Origin: Ditylenchus dipsaci
Taxonomy: Eukaryota; Nematoda; Chromadorea; Rhabditida; Anguinidae
NCBI GenBank assembly: GCA_004194705.1
Contig: SADC01000318.1
Coordinates: 124,001 to 188,000, forward strand
Length of the DNA: 64,000 bases
Reading direction: 5' to 3'
Shown here piece after piece: positions 49,278-60,595 of the stretch; the stretch's first letter is position 1, and the number at the start of each line of letters is the position of its first letter. Below the pieces are notes generated by a model. The model made no database searches and had not been told where the DNA came from. It worked only from the letters and a program-made list of their open reading frames with translations. Both the position numbers and the translations under genes were made by a program.

Positions 49278-51185
49278 GACCCGTAGCAAATATCGATTTA
49301 GCAATTAGAATTTAGAGTTTAGCATGCTAAAGTCTAAACTCTAAATTGGCGGAAAATTAGTGGTAGCAAATATCGCTGTCTAAATTCCACTTTAAAAGTA
49401 GTGTCTAAATATTTAGAGTTTTGGTAGCAAATATAATTAGACTCTAAAAAGTAGACTCTACTTTTTTTAGACCTCTACTTTTCGCAGCAAATATCGAGTC
49501 TAAATTCCACTTTTGGTAGCAAATATACGCACTAAACTCTAAATTTTTACAGTAAAAAGTGGGGCGGTAGGGGCTCTCTAAATTTATTTAGACTCCACTT
49601 CTTGGCTGTTTTCGGTCTATTTTTTACCTTGATGACCTACTTTTTGATATTTATGTTCCTATACCAAATTTCATCGCTCTTTCTTCCTGTCATATTTGTT
49701 TTCCCGTTGCTCGCGTATTTTTTTGACGAAAAAACGATTTCTAAAAATAACCATTTAGAAGCTCTTCAATAATTTCCCAATAATTTTTTAGCTCTTCAAT
49801 AAGTGATTTGCGAATTAGTGGAAGACGGCTTTCCGACGACCAATCGAGGTGGAACTGTTCCGGTGGAGATCCAGGTTTGCGCGGCTCTGAATTATTTGGC
49901 CTCAAACACCTTCCAACTGCATATAGGCGATACTCTCGAGATGAGCCAGCGATCAATTTTCAACTGTGTGAAGCGTTTCTGTGCGACTCTGGCTTCGTAG
50001 GCAAACCAATACATCTATATGCGCGCAACTCAAGCGGTTTGTCCTTTTCTCCTACTCTTTTGGCATTGTTAACTTTATTTTACAGGAGATTGCCAAGGAG
50101 CAGCGGATGTTCCACGGAATTGCTGGATTTCCGAACGTGATGGGGCTTATCGATGGAACGCACATCCACATCCAAGCACCGAATCAGGAGGTTGAGAGGG
50201 ACTACGCTAACAGAAAGAATAGGCATTCAATCAATGTTCAGGTGCTTTTCGATTTATTCTTTGACCTTCAACCCATACTCCTGGTCCCTTTCAGGTGGTC
50301 GTCAACTCAGAGGGACAGTTCACAAACGTGGTCGCGAAGCATCCTGGTTGCGCAAATGTTTCTCATATTCTTGGCTCGAGCTGTCTGTGGGATGCTTTCC
50401 AGAATAATGAAATCGGTGGTTTGCTCTTGGGTGATTCAGGCTACCCGTGTAAGAAATGGCTCATGACTCCTTTCCTCAGACCGCCAACTGCAAGTGAGAT
50501 GAGGTCGATAATATTAAATGTTTACAAATTCGTTACGTTAATGATCATCTTTCAGATATAACAAGATGCACAAGAGAACTAGGGTCTGTGTGGAGCAGAA
50601 AATTGGGCAGTGGAAGCGTCGTTTTGCGATTCTTCACAGTAAAGTTCGTCTCAGTCTAGAGCACTTGGCAAATGTGGTCCTCTCAACATGCGTGTTGCAC
50701 AACCTGGCCGTAGAGCTGCGTATGCCTAAGCCTGAAGAGGAGGAGGAATACGAATATGAGCAGCCGGATCCGGCACTCTACCAAGGACGTCAAATTACTG
50801 GGATTCAAGAGAGAAATCGAATTGTGCGTGAATATTTTTGATGTAGTTAGATTGAATAAAACGAGGCCAGAGGAAGAGTGGAATGGTGATTAAAAGGCAG
50901 GAATTGTTTCGACGTTTAGACTAGATATTTATAGAAGAGATGTTTTTGGTGAACATGAACTTGTTGACTGGTGATTGAAAATAACAAAGAGGAAGAAAAA
51001 TTAGATCGCGATATTTGCTACGACTAAATATTTAGAGTTTGGCCAGCTAAATTCTACTTCTTTTTTTGCTACCGAGAAAGTAGCGTTTAAATATTTAGGG
51101 TTTAGTTTTCTATATTTGCTACCAAATTGCCACTTTATTTAGCAAGTGGCATACCACTTGCTAAATTCGATATTTGCTACGGGTC
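49278..51185 (+). mobile_element. PIF/Harbinger transposon, 1.9 kb, TSD CAG
   Basis: TSD CAG at 49275-49277 and 51186-51188; perfect TIR GACCCGTAGCAAATATCGA at both ends. CWG or TWA 3-bp TSDs are the rule for PIF/Harbinger. Subterminal repeats AGAGTTTAG, CTAAACTCTAAA and TGGTAGCAAATAT fill 49290-49560 and 51000-51170. It encodes a nearly complete transposase on the plus strand; no Myb/SANT-like second ORF is visible. Confidence 0.95.
49803..50841 (+). CDS. Harbinger (HARBI1-like) DDE transposase, four exons, one nonsense codon
   Basis: Nuclear endonuclease-like transposase of the Harbinger family. Exons: 49803-50036, 50086-50241, 50295-50503, 50556-50841 (TGA), with introns of 49, 53 and 52 bp; phases match. 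Exon 1: GGTVPVEIQVCAALNYLASN, then SQRSIFNCVKRF (helix-turn-helix region). Exon 2: HGIAGFPNVMGLIDGTHIHI (first D). Exon 3: GQFTNVVAKHPGCANVSHIL and GLLLGDSGYPCKKWLMTPFL (second D). Exon 4: YNKMHKRTRVCVEQKIGQWK (E). The DDE triad is complete. An in-frame TAG at 49998-50000 lies before ANQYIYM in exon 1. About 60 N-terminal residues are missing, so an upstream exon is likely or lost. Confidence 0.9.
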
Positions 51186-52437
51186 CAGGCTTCACTGTGG
51201 AAAAATCTTTTTTTAAGAAATTCACAGGTGCACCAAGACAGTTTTTGCCTCGATCTTTCTCGAGTCTCCAGACTGAAATTGTGCTTTCTATTTGCATGAA
51301 ATATTAAAATTTCAAAGCACATCGGTTTTGCTTTACAAGATGACCTGTCGCCTAAATCAATTCGTACAGTCCGATAAGTTCCCATGTTAGTAGTTTGTCA
51401 TAGGATTAGCCGATAAGCCGGCTAATTCAACAACCTCAGGCCAACGGAATTTTTAATAACTTTTCAACCTACTTGAGCAATCTAAACAGCAGAAAGATAA
51501 ATGCCAACTGTGGATGTGTAAAAGAAGAGATAGCTTGTTGACTGGCTTGCTTAGATTTTGTTGAACACTAGCAATCCATATATCCATGTAGGTGGGTGAA
51601 CATCCATCATGGGGTTCGCCTGCTCAATCGATTGTACTCTTGCACCTGTTTGCTAGGTGGAGCAAAATAACAAGCAATAGATGCTCATGAAGAACTCAGA
51701 TGGAGCTCTTTACCCGCCTGCTGTATCATGTGATACTCTGCTCCTGCATTTTTATTTCTGTTGGATTCGTTGACACGAGTGATATTCAGAAATTGGATCT
51801 GACGTGCGTTTGTGTTTTTCTTTTTTTTTAGAAGAAGACAGAAAGCGGACATGTACAACCATGCTTACAGCATATTTCTTCAACCTCTTCAAGACAAAAG
51901 AAATCACTATCTTGATTAGAATCTAACACTTGTATCTGATGCAGTTTTCAGCGCTCTGCACAATTTGCTTTTTTTCAAATACCCTGTAAATTACTGAAAA
52001 AAATTACAAAAACAATGTGCAACCACCTTAGTTTTTATGAAAAATTTTGTCGGTTTTCAGGTATTTTAGGGTCAAATTGTTTTGTCTCAATTCAGTTGAA
52101 ATTGGCTGGTTGTCTTGCGAGTCTTGGCACTAGTTCTATTGAATTTTTTTTTCCCGCTAGTTCTATTGAATTTTTTTTTCGAGCCGAAGTTCGCAGAAGT
52201 CCGATTTTCAAAAAATGGGATTTCTTGTATTTTTGATTATTTTTTTTTAATTTCAAACATACATAGGCTATGGGCTTTGAAATATGGGCTTTGAAATAAA
52301 ACAAAGATGGAAAAAGGGTGTCTACAAAAAGTGCCCTTTATGGCTGTTTGAATGTTGAGCATGTATCCGAAAATGATAGTTTTTTTAATCGCTTTTTTGA
52401 CCCATTTCAAAAATATAACTTACTTAGCAACCCTATA

Positions 52438-53214
52438 CAGTCGACTCTCGTTTACCTGACACCCCAGTTAACTGACACCTCGTTTATCTGACACCCTGAG
52501 GCTGCTAAATTATTGCATTTTTTGATAATATTTTTTTTAGCCATAGAATTCTCATTTTTGGCCATAAACTTATTCTCTTTGGCCATAGAAATATTCTGTC
52601 TGGTCATAGATTGTTTTTGGCCGTACTCGCTCAAAATCATGTTTTAACCACTTTTGAGATGTTATTGTGTCTGAAACATGCTGCAAAAATGTTTTCAGGG
52701 AAAAAAACCAAAATTTGACTTTTTGCCTTGGGGGACTAAGGCAAACCACTAGATTAGGGTACAGTCGACTCTCGTTTATCTGACACCCCAGGAAATTCAG
52801 GGAAAACATTTTTGCAGCATGTTTCAGACACAATAAAATCTCAAAACGTGGTCAAAACATGAATTTGAGCGAGTACGGCCAAAAAAGAAGAAATCTATGG
52901 CCAAAAACAAGAATTCTATTATTAAAAAGAAATACCACGCTTTCTCTTTGCTCTTGTCGTTTTTCTGTTCATTTTGCTCATGTTGGAAGTTCGCGTTATT
53001 TAACGATCACCCTTTTTTTATTTTGGATGAGCGCCCAAAAGCACAAGCCTGGTTGTTGGTTGTTTGAATAAATTGAAAAACTCGGTTAACTGACACCTTA
53101 GCCTTGAATTGGATTTATTACCTCGTTTATCTGACATTCCAGTTATCTGACACCTCGTTTATATGACACCCTAAGGCCGGTCCCCTGGGGTGTCAGATAA
53201 ACGAGAGTCGACTG
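52438..53214. mobile_element. Head-to-head CAGTCGACTCTCGTTTA MITEs
   Basis: Left ends CAGTCGACTCTCGTTTA at 52438 and again at 52762, right end at 53214, all next to TA. CTGACACC(T/C) and GTTATCTGACA repeats sit at the ends. The GGCCGTACTCGCTC ... TCAGGGAAAACATTTTTGC segment occurs at 52620-52700 and inverted at 52790-52885, so two copies face each other; 52762-53214 is the complete one. Tigger/pogo-like. Confidence 0.75.
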
Positions 53215-53488
53215 TACTCAAAATGTTCGGCATACTCCGTAGAGTAAAAAGATACCAAATCTCCAGGCCGTATTGGACGTGTTAAGGTAGCCTTCTTAGC
53301 GGAATCACCTTGATACCCATAAAACAGCCTAATTCAGCCTATAAAACCTTTTTACGCGTAAATTTTTAGGGCCCCATTTTGTCAATTTTCCAGGATATTT
53401 TGCGATTTTTAGGGCATATTTTGATGTTTCTGGGGTATATTTTACGCGCATATTTCTCATTTTTAAGAGCATATAAATCCGGTCCCAA

Positions 53489-53899
53489 GGAGTGTTTTCA
53501 AAAATCCCACTATCACACTTGGGTCACAATAACGTCATTTATCCTTTTCTCACAAATTTTGTTTTCGTATTTCGGATATTTTTGTACCGTTTTGTAGCTG
53601 AGATAATTTTCTATCGATTTACAGGTCAAATATTTCGGTGGAATTTAAATGCGACAATTTCACACCGAAATCACACTAAAAATCACACTTTGTCACCAAA
53701 AGTGTGATTTTAAAGTCACACTTGGCGTGATTTTGTCAAAAATTATTTTTAACCGGACTGTTCGACCACTGAATCGACAGAGAAATATCTCAGCTACAAA
53801 TTGGTACAAAAATATCTAAAATACGAAAACAAAACTTATGAGAAAGGGTAGGTGAAGTTAGTGTGACCCAAAGTGTGAGGTGTGATTTTTGAAAACACT
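53489..53899. mobile_element. hAT-like MITE, 411 bp, TSD GGTCCCwA (copy 1)
   Basis: TSD GGTCCCAA at 53481-53488 and GGTCCCTA at 53900-53907 (one mismatch). Ends (GG)AGTGTTTTCAAAAATC in inversion, with TCACACTT(T)GGGTCACA repeats next to them and a TCACACTT cluster at the centre. Confidence 0.75.
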
Positions 53900-53920
53900 G
53901 GTCCCTAGTAATAGAATATA

Positions 53921-54698
53921 CCGTATTTCCTCTAATAAGTCGACATGTCGGCTTATTTTTTTGATACCTTGTAGCATGTCGGCTTATTAGAGCATGTCGA
54001 CTTGTTTTACAAACCTTTTCTTACCAAGTCATCGACAAATTTTCAATGGATGCCACTACTGTTATAGTACCAAAACTTTCGTTTTCGTTAAGTTTTCTAT
54101 TTTTCTCCCCAATTTGTGCGTAGACTTCTTTGAAATTTTCAATCATCGTGTAGAATCCTGGATCTCAGCTGTTCAACGAGATATTTTTTCAGTGAAAGAT
54201 TTTAAAAAGTCACAGACTTAGGCATTTCAACAAAAAAAAAGTTGGTCGAAAGAGTTACTTCATCCGAAAACCGAGGTCTTCAGATTTTTAAAATCTTTCA
54301 CAGAAGTTGATGCCTCGTTAAAAAGCTGAGATTCAGGACTAGATGCTTATGCATCATCTAACAAAATTTTTAAAGGGCATGCTTGTCACCGATGGGAATG
54401 CCCCTTTAGAAATAGTTGAATATTGGTACTACAGTTAAGTATTTTGGTACTAGAAATAAGTATTTTAATACTAGGTTTTAAGTAATATACATTTTCGATA
54501 ACTATTCGCACAGAAATCGAATGTTATTCAAGTTTCATAACAGCGTAAAACCAGGAAACAATTAAATGACGTGAAATTCGTCGCTAAAATTATGAATTTC
54601 ACCACTTTCAAACTCGAAAGATTTACAGGGTGAGAGGTGTCGGCTTATTAGAGCATGTCAGCTTCATGGAGCATGTCGACTTATTAGAGGAAATACGG
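53921..54698. mobile_element. CCGTATT-type element, 778 bp, TA TSD (copy 1)
   Basis: TIR CCGTATTTCCTCTAATAAGT then CGACATG; repeated ACATGTCGGCTTATT units near both ends. Interior without a recognised domain; a CCCC/GGGG hairpin AAAGGG(G)CATGC...GCATTCCCATCGG at about 54370-54412. Confidence 0.85.
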
Positions 54699-55021
54699 TA
54701 AATACTACTCACGAGTCGTTTAAACATGATTTAAAAAATATTATAAAATGCGCTCTTGCTTAATTTTGACCTGAAGTTCTGATTGTGGGCGGTTTTTAAT
54801 TTGGCAGCTTCTATAAACTATAAGTCACCTTCCCAAAAAAGCAAAATTTACCCAAAAAGTTCGTTCTGTAATTTTGCTTGATCCAACACTAAATTTTGTT
54901 TTTGTCCAAATTAAATTTTTTGCCTCTGCCTATAACAGAAATCATTTGTTGAGCATAGTGGTGAACAACTTATAAAATATTTTTTCAATCTACAAACACA
55001 TTTGTACATCCAGTAAAATAG

Positions 55022-55231
55022 GTGGTTTTATTGACTAGAACTGGAAAGCAAGCATTGAATCATCATCATCATTTCGAAGCAACGAACTTTGCGGCATCTG
55101 TCTTACATCAGCACAAAATTGGTAGTACCAGTAGAGACGGCGAGCACACACGAATTCATAAAGTCGGAAGCAAGTTTGCACCAGCACGAAGAAGAAAAAG
55201 TACTGAAATAAAGTGGAATTGTTATTTTTAA
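55022..55231 (+). other. Unrecognised ORF, 69 residues (copy 1; copy 2 at 60919-61128)
   Basis: Starts at GTG in the open frame: LLTRTGKQALNHHHHFEA, then HKVGSKFAPARRRKSTEIKW. Identical in both copies, unlike most surrounding sequence, but no family recognised and no start ATG. Confidence 0.2.
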
Positions 55232-55752
55232 AGTTAATTTTAGAATAAAATTCAGTCTATTTTTTGAGTCGACTGGTTGAAAAATCCTTTTTTCCGGTTA
55301 CAGTCTTTTAGCTTTCACTCGCTGAAATGGCCTGATCCTAGTTTCTGCCCTGTGCCTCCTGTTGTTATTTTTGGATTTGCTTAAGCCAGCGTATGTAAGG
55401 ACGAGCTGAAACATGTTTGCTTAACTAAAAAATAGGCATGTTTGAGCCAGTTCTCAGATCGCAGCGACAGCGGACGTCGTTCGCTGTCCCATTTTTTTAC
55501 ATCACTGTCCTAATTTATTTTATACCATTTTTAAAGAACTTTTCTTAAATACAGCTTTATCTTACTTTTGGGTGATTGTTATTTTTAAAAACATACTAAT
55601 TGATTTAAGAGTGGTCGACAAAGACACTGTGCTAAAAATTCATGAAAATGTCCAGGATATAAAAGTCCATGAAAAAGTCCAGCGTCTTTGTCGACCATTC
55701 TTAGATCAATTAATATATTTTAAAAAGTGAACGGTCACCCAGAAATAAGATA

Positions 55753-56901
55753 CCGTATTCACTTTATTAACTCCCCACCCTCCGATAACTCACCACCCTC
55801 TAATAACTCCCCACCCCTGAGCATCGTTAAAAAATAACTCCCCACCCTCTAATAACTCCCCACCCCTGTAATAATCTTCCATGCTCAATTCCTTGGGGTT
55901 AGCATTTTTAAACATCAGTACTCAAACAAGCTAATCAACAAACTCAAACAAATCATCATCATTTAAATCTCCCAAATTTTTGTTCTGTGATTTTTCCTTC
56001 TTTCTTCTTGTAACTCGCCATCTTCGAGAAGTTTATCTAATTCATAGTCGTTGCGTCCATCACTCGCCAAGTCCACCACTCGCCTGCACACGGAGGATGT
56101 GCAGTCCATTCGTGCTAATGGATCCCGTTGGTTTAAGCAGGTTATTTGGTCGTCTTCAGATCCGTCGGTTGCTGTTGTGATTGCACAAGCCGGAAAGCAA
56201 ACAAAACCCCCAATTCGGATCCAAACCAAACACAAAACCAACCTTTAATAGAGTTCAAGATGATTTCTCTGCTGATTTCTTGCTAAGCCCTATCCACCCA
56301 GTCCAAGACGAGCTCCAGTGCCGGCGCTTTTTGGTTGTCCCTTTAGTAAAATGTTTTGGAGCGTCATTCGTCATCCAAGTGGTGTAGTACTGCCGGATCC
56401 TCTCTTTAGCGGCTTGTTCCGACTCACATCCGGTGCCTGAACCGCAAAACACAACCAAGATATTAAATTAATAGACAAATACTAAATACTGACCTGTATG
56501 AGCTTTGTGCATCATCCAGGGAAATCCAAATTTCTTTCTTGCAGATTTGATTGAGTTCTTGTGTGCCCATTCGACAGTTTCCAGCTTTGTTCCCGTATCG
56601 TTATTTCGGCAGCGCTTTTTGTTGACTGGACGACCTTTATGATCATGCAGCTGGAGTTCCTCGGAATCACTCATCTGAAACCCCGAAGGAATTGGGGAAA
56701 CAAATAAACAGAAAATGGCGAGACAAATAATGACGCGACAAAAAATGACGCAGCAAAAAAGTTTTTATTTTTATTTCGGTACTAAAAAATTTCAAACGAC
56801 AATTTTGTTAAAAAAATAACTCCCCACCCTCTAATAACTCCCCACCCTTAGAGGAGGGTTGAAAAATAACTCTCCATGGGGAGTTAATAGAGTGAATACG
56901 G
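55753..56901. mobile_element. CCGTATT-type element, 1.15 kb, TA TSD, pogo-like (copy 1)
   Basis: TIR CCGTATTCACTTTATTAACT and inverted CCGTATTCACTCTATTAACT, flanked by TA. AATAACTCCCCACCCTCT repeats at both ends. Encodes an internally deleted pogo-like transposase on the minus strand. Confidence 0.9.
55963..56674 (-). pseudogene. pogo/Tigger-like transposase, DDE core deleted (copy 1)
   Basis: Exon 1 56494-56674: MSDSEELQ, then KLETVEWAHKNSIKSARKKF, a Psq/CENP-B-type helix-turn-helix (..Kl.vve.a..nsi..Aar.fg). Exon 2 about 56243-56436: KERIRQYYTTWMTNDAPKHF, then in the next frame LELVLDWVDRA, a TAG where Trp is expected, QEISREIILNSIK. Exon 3 about 55963-56170: ATDGSEDDQITCL and an acidic tail. 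Exons 2-3 match the post-catalytic C-terminus of pogo/jerky transposases; the DDE core that should separate them from exon 1 is absent. DNA binding may remain; catalysis cannot. Confidence 0.7.
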
Positions 56902-57851
56902 TAGGCCTATATCTTAAGGAGAGTTCTAGGAACAAGAAGAAAGTTCGGTGTAAAAAAAATTAGAGATGCTAAAAACCTCAGGACGGTGATGCGAAAATAA
57001 GACCGCGAAAGACGGCTTGGTGACTACGCTAGCCTAAGCACAATCGAAAAAAAACAACAGAGGGTACAAAGGCGAAAATGAGGTTGCTAGGGTTCAAATT
57101 TGTCGAAAAAGTATGTTTTAGTAATCGGTTTTCAAGTTGAAAACCTTCAAGGTGCGGTGCCCGGTGCCGAAATTTCAGAGATATATTGGAAGACGCGGCC
57201 TTGAAAAATACGTCTTGAGGTAGTTTGGAGGAAAATGCGGGACAGCTTTCCAGCTATAGAATCTGGTCTACTGCCCTTTGTCTTGCATGCTTTGCTCATT
57301 AAAGAAAAAGCGTGTCCACAATTTTTTTAGTAATGGTCATTTGAATTATTTTCGCTTTTTAGTTAGGCCATGCATTCGATTTCGTATTTTTTTAAATTTG
57401 TGTTGTTTTTGGCCTAAGACTTATTTATGCAAAAAAATTACAAATGGCTGGAGTCATAAAGGCTTAGTGAAAAAGAGATACACGAAACAGTATTGAAAGT
57501 GTACAAATTTGAAAAGCTTTACTACGGACTTGGGTGCAAAACACACAAAATAACACATTAAGATGACAAATAAGGACGAAATGAAATATATGGCCCAACA
57601 AAATAGGCGAAAAATTTCAAAATTTTAAAAAATAATTGTTGACATTGTGGGAGGGGGCTCTGAGTGGAATAGTAAAGACAACCTACTGGACGCTACAACG
57701 TTCAGTAAGGGACCTCTGCTGCAACTTTAAATGCCATTTCAGCACTGGGCGCAAGGTGCCCAAGGGCCGCTTGGGGACTGCTGAAAAGGCTCCGGTCCGG
57801 TCCATTCCTTTTGGAGGGTCTTTTTTAAACCTTTTTCAATTATGCACTCAC

Positions 57852-58243
57852 CCCATCAAACCTAGGTGAGGAAGCGAAAAGGAAGGTGAACAAGGCACTG
57901 GCTATAAACAGCATGAGACCAAAATATTGAGGGCTAACACCAGTAGCAGAGGTAGCACCAGGCGGTCTTTTTCAACACCCAAGGAGATCTGCAAAAAATT
58001 GCTTTTTATCAAATTTTTTTATCAGCAGTTTAGGTAGATACCAGGGTAATGAAGTCGCAAAAGGCGTGAAATAAAGCAAAACAGATGAGTAGTGAATAGG
58101 TGGAGCATATCCTTTCTTCGTGTACCATCAACCTTCCTGTCGGTCCACCCCTACCAGCTAGTGATCCAGCCGGTCCTATGCCTGGCTCATCCCCTAGACT
58201 GGAAATGTTCATGGTCCGACACACCATCAGGGGTGCTCCAGTT
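57852..58243 (-). CDS. Small multi-pass membrane protein (copy 1, frameshifted)
   Basis: Exon 58042-58243 (acceptor CTTTTTTAG): TGAPLMVCRTMNISSLGDEP, a Gly/Pro-rich stretch, then TYSLLICFALFHAFCDFITL, a transmembrane helix. A 53-bp intron (57989-58041) leads to exon 57852-57988: ISLGVEKDRLVLPLLLVLAL, then a second long hydrophobic run and ASSPRFDG. In copy 1 one base is missing after NILVS, breaking the frame. Continues either past a GTGAGT donor or to a TAA 12 bp later. Family not recognised; 5' exons lie upstream (higher coordinates). Confidence 0.55.
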
Positions 58244-58489
58244 CTAAAAAAGCTTGTTAAAATGCTTTAAAATTCGTATAGCTCATATAATTTTTCACCA
58301 TATTTTCATCAAAATTATCATAGTGACCACATTTTTTAAAACTTGGCGGCGCCCCGTCTTTTTACCAGACATTTGAAGGTGTCGGTCTGTCAGCCGTCCC
58401 GTCCTAAATTTTATCCTCCGTCCTGTCATACTGAAAAAGTTTTTGGCCAGTGATTTTTCTCAACCGAGGGCTGAAAAAATGAACAATAG

Positions 58490-58747
58490 AGAATATGCTT
58501 TGTATCCTCAATCAATCGGCTTGTTTTTTTCAACCCCTAAAAATTGAAAAAAATGGGCCCATTTTGAGATCTTCGGGTGCTCAGTTAAAATAGAAAAACA
58601 GAAAGGAATAGCTGGTGGTAATTAGGAAAAGACATAAAAGAGATTTGCAAAATATTTTGATTTCGGCTGAGATATGGGTCATGAGGTGGGCCGTTCATTA
58701 GATAGGGCTGTTTATTACAGGAGGGCTGATTAATAGATGATATACGG
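58490..58747. repeat. CCGTATT-type MITE, reversed, left end missing
   Basis: Right end ATTAATAGATGATATACGG followed by TA (58748-58749). Interior (TTTTCAACCCCT, GATCTTCGGGTGCTCAG, GAGATATGGGTC) matches 44877-45104 in reverse. Confidence 0.6.
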
Positions 58748-59382
58748 TACCTGAGAGAAAACTAGCAAAGACGAAGAAAGAAGACAGAATTTTTACCCGG
58801 ATGCTGAAAAGGAGAACAAAAGAGAAAATACCTAAGTACTGAGCAAACGGGTGAAAAAACCAAAAAAAAATATCATGAAATTTGTTTGAGTTGAGGAATA
58901 AGAAATTTTGAAGCTGCAAAGTAAGCTGCAAAGTAAGCACAAGCCTGGTTGTTGGTTGTTTGAATAAATTGAAAAACTCGGTTAACTGACACCTTAGCCT
59001 TGAATTGGATTTATTACCTCGTTTATCTGACATTCCAGTTATCTGACACCTCGTTTATATGACACCCTAAGCCGGTCCCCTGGGTGTCAGATAAACGAGA
59101 GTCGACTGTACTCAAAATGTTCGGCATACTCCGTAGAGTAAAAAGATACCAAATCTCCAGGCCGTATTGGACGTGTTAAGGTAGCCTTCTTAGCGGAATC
59201 ACCTTGATACCCATAAAACAGCCTAATTCAGCCTATAAAACCTTTTTACGCGTAAATTTTTAGGGCCCCATTTTGTCAATTTTCCAGGATATTTTGCGAT
59301 TTTTAGGGCATATTTTGATGTTTCTGGGGTATATTTTACGCGCATATTTCTCATTTTTAAGAGCATATAAATCCGGTCCCAA

Positions 59383-59793
59383 GGAGTGTTTTCAAAAATC
59401 CCACTATCACACTTGGGTCACAATAACGTCATTTATCCTTTTCTCACAAATTTTGTTTTCGTATTTCGGATATTTTTGTACCGTTTTGTAGCTGAGATAA
59501 TTTTCTATCGATTTACAGGTCAAATATTTCGGTGGAATTTAAATGCGACAATTTCACACCGAAATCACACTAAAATCACACTTTGTCACCAAAAGTGTGA
59601 TTTTAAAGTCACACTTGGCGTGATTTTGTCAAAAATTATTTTTAACCGGACTGTTCGACCACTGAATCGACAGAGAAATATCTCAGCTACAAATTGGTAC
59701 AAAAATATCTAAAATACGAAAACAAAACTTATGAGAAAAGGGTAGGTGAAGTTAGTGTGACCCAAAGTGTGAGGTGTGATTTTTGAAAACACT
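59383..59793. mobile_element. hAT-like MITE, 411 bp (copy 2)
   Basis: Same element as 53489-53899, with the same TSD pair (59375-59382, 59794-59801). Confidence 0.75.
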
Positions 59794-59814
59794 GGTCCCT
59801 AGTAATAGAATATA

Positions 59815-60595
59815 CCGTATTTCCTCTAATAAGTCGACATGTCGGCTTATTTTTTTGATACCTTGTAGCATGTCGGCTTATTAGAGCATGTCGACTTGTT
59901 TTACAAACCTTTTCTTACCAAGTCATCGACAAATTTTCAATGGATGCCACTACTGTTATAGTACCAAAACTTTCGTTTTCGTTAAGTTTTCTATTTTTCT
60001 CCCCAATTTGTGCGTAGACTTCTTTGAAATTTTCAATCATCGTGTAGAATCCTGGATCTCAGCTGTTCAACGAGATATTTTTTTCAGTGAAAGATTTTAA
60101 AAAGTCACAGACTTAGGCATTTCAACAAAAAAAAGTTGGTCGAAAGAGTTACTTCATCCGAAAACCGAGGTCTTCAGATTTTTAAAATCTTTCACAGAAG
60201 TTTGATGCCTCGTTAAAAAGCTGAGATTCAGGACTAGATGCTTATGCATCATCTAACAAAATTTTTAAAGGGGCATGCTTGTCACCGATGGGAATGCCCC
60301 TTTAGAAATAGTTGAATATTGGTACTACAGTTAAGTATTTTGGTACTAGAAATAAGTATTTTAATACTAGGTTTTAAGTAATATACATTTTCGATAACTA
60401 TTCGCACAGAAATCGAATGTTATTCAAGTTTCATAACAGCGTAAAACCAGGAAACAATTAAATGACGTGAAATTCGTCGCTAAAATTATGAATTTCACCA
60501 CTTTCAAACTCGAAAGATTTACAGGGGTGAGAGGTGTCGGCTTATTAGAGCATGTCAGCTTCATGGAGCATGTCGACTTATTAGAGGAAATACGG
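59815..60595. mobile_element. CCGTATT-type element, 781 bp (copy 2)
   Basis: Same as 53921-54698; three bases longer through homopolymer differences. Confidence 0.85.

Larger units (their letters stand above)
53041..58936. repeat. 5.9-kb tandem duplication, copy 1
   Basis: Starts GCACAAGCCTGGTTGTTGG and repeats at 58937, an offset of 5896 bp. Content in order: right end of the 52438-53214 MITE, hAT-like MITE, CCGTATT element, unrecognised ORF, palindrome, deleted pogo-like element, membrane-protein exons, and 58104-58936 sequence whose second copy lies beyond the window. Identity is very high. Confidence 0.95.

Noticed and set aside
49981..50466. A single 161-residue transposase ORF as the gene model
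   Set aside because: It reads through two introns; the DDE motifs only join when the 49, 53 and 52 bp introns are removed.
53379..53707. Phe/Tyr-rich ORFs repeated at 59273-59712
   Set aside because: They lie within and next to the hAT-like MITE with TCACACTT repeats; composition is that of AT-rich repeat DNA.
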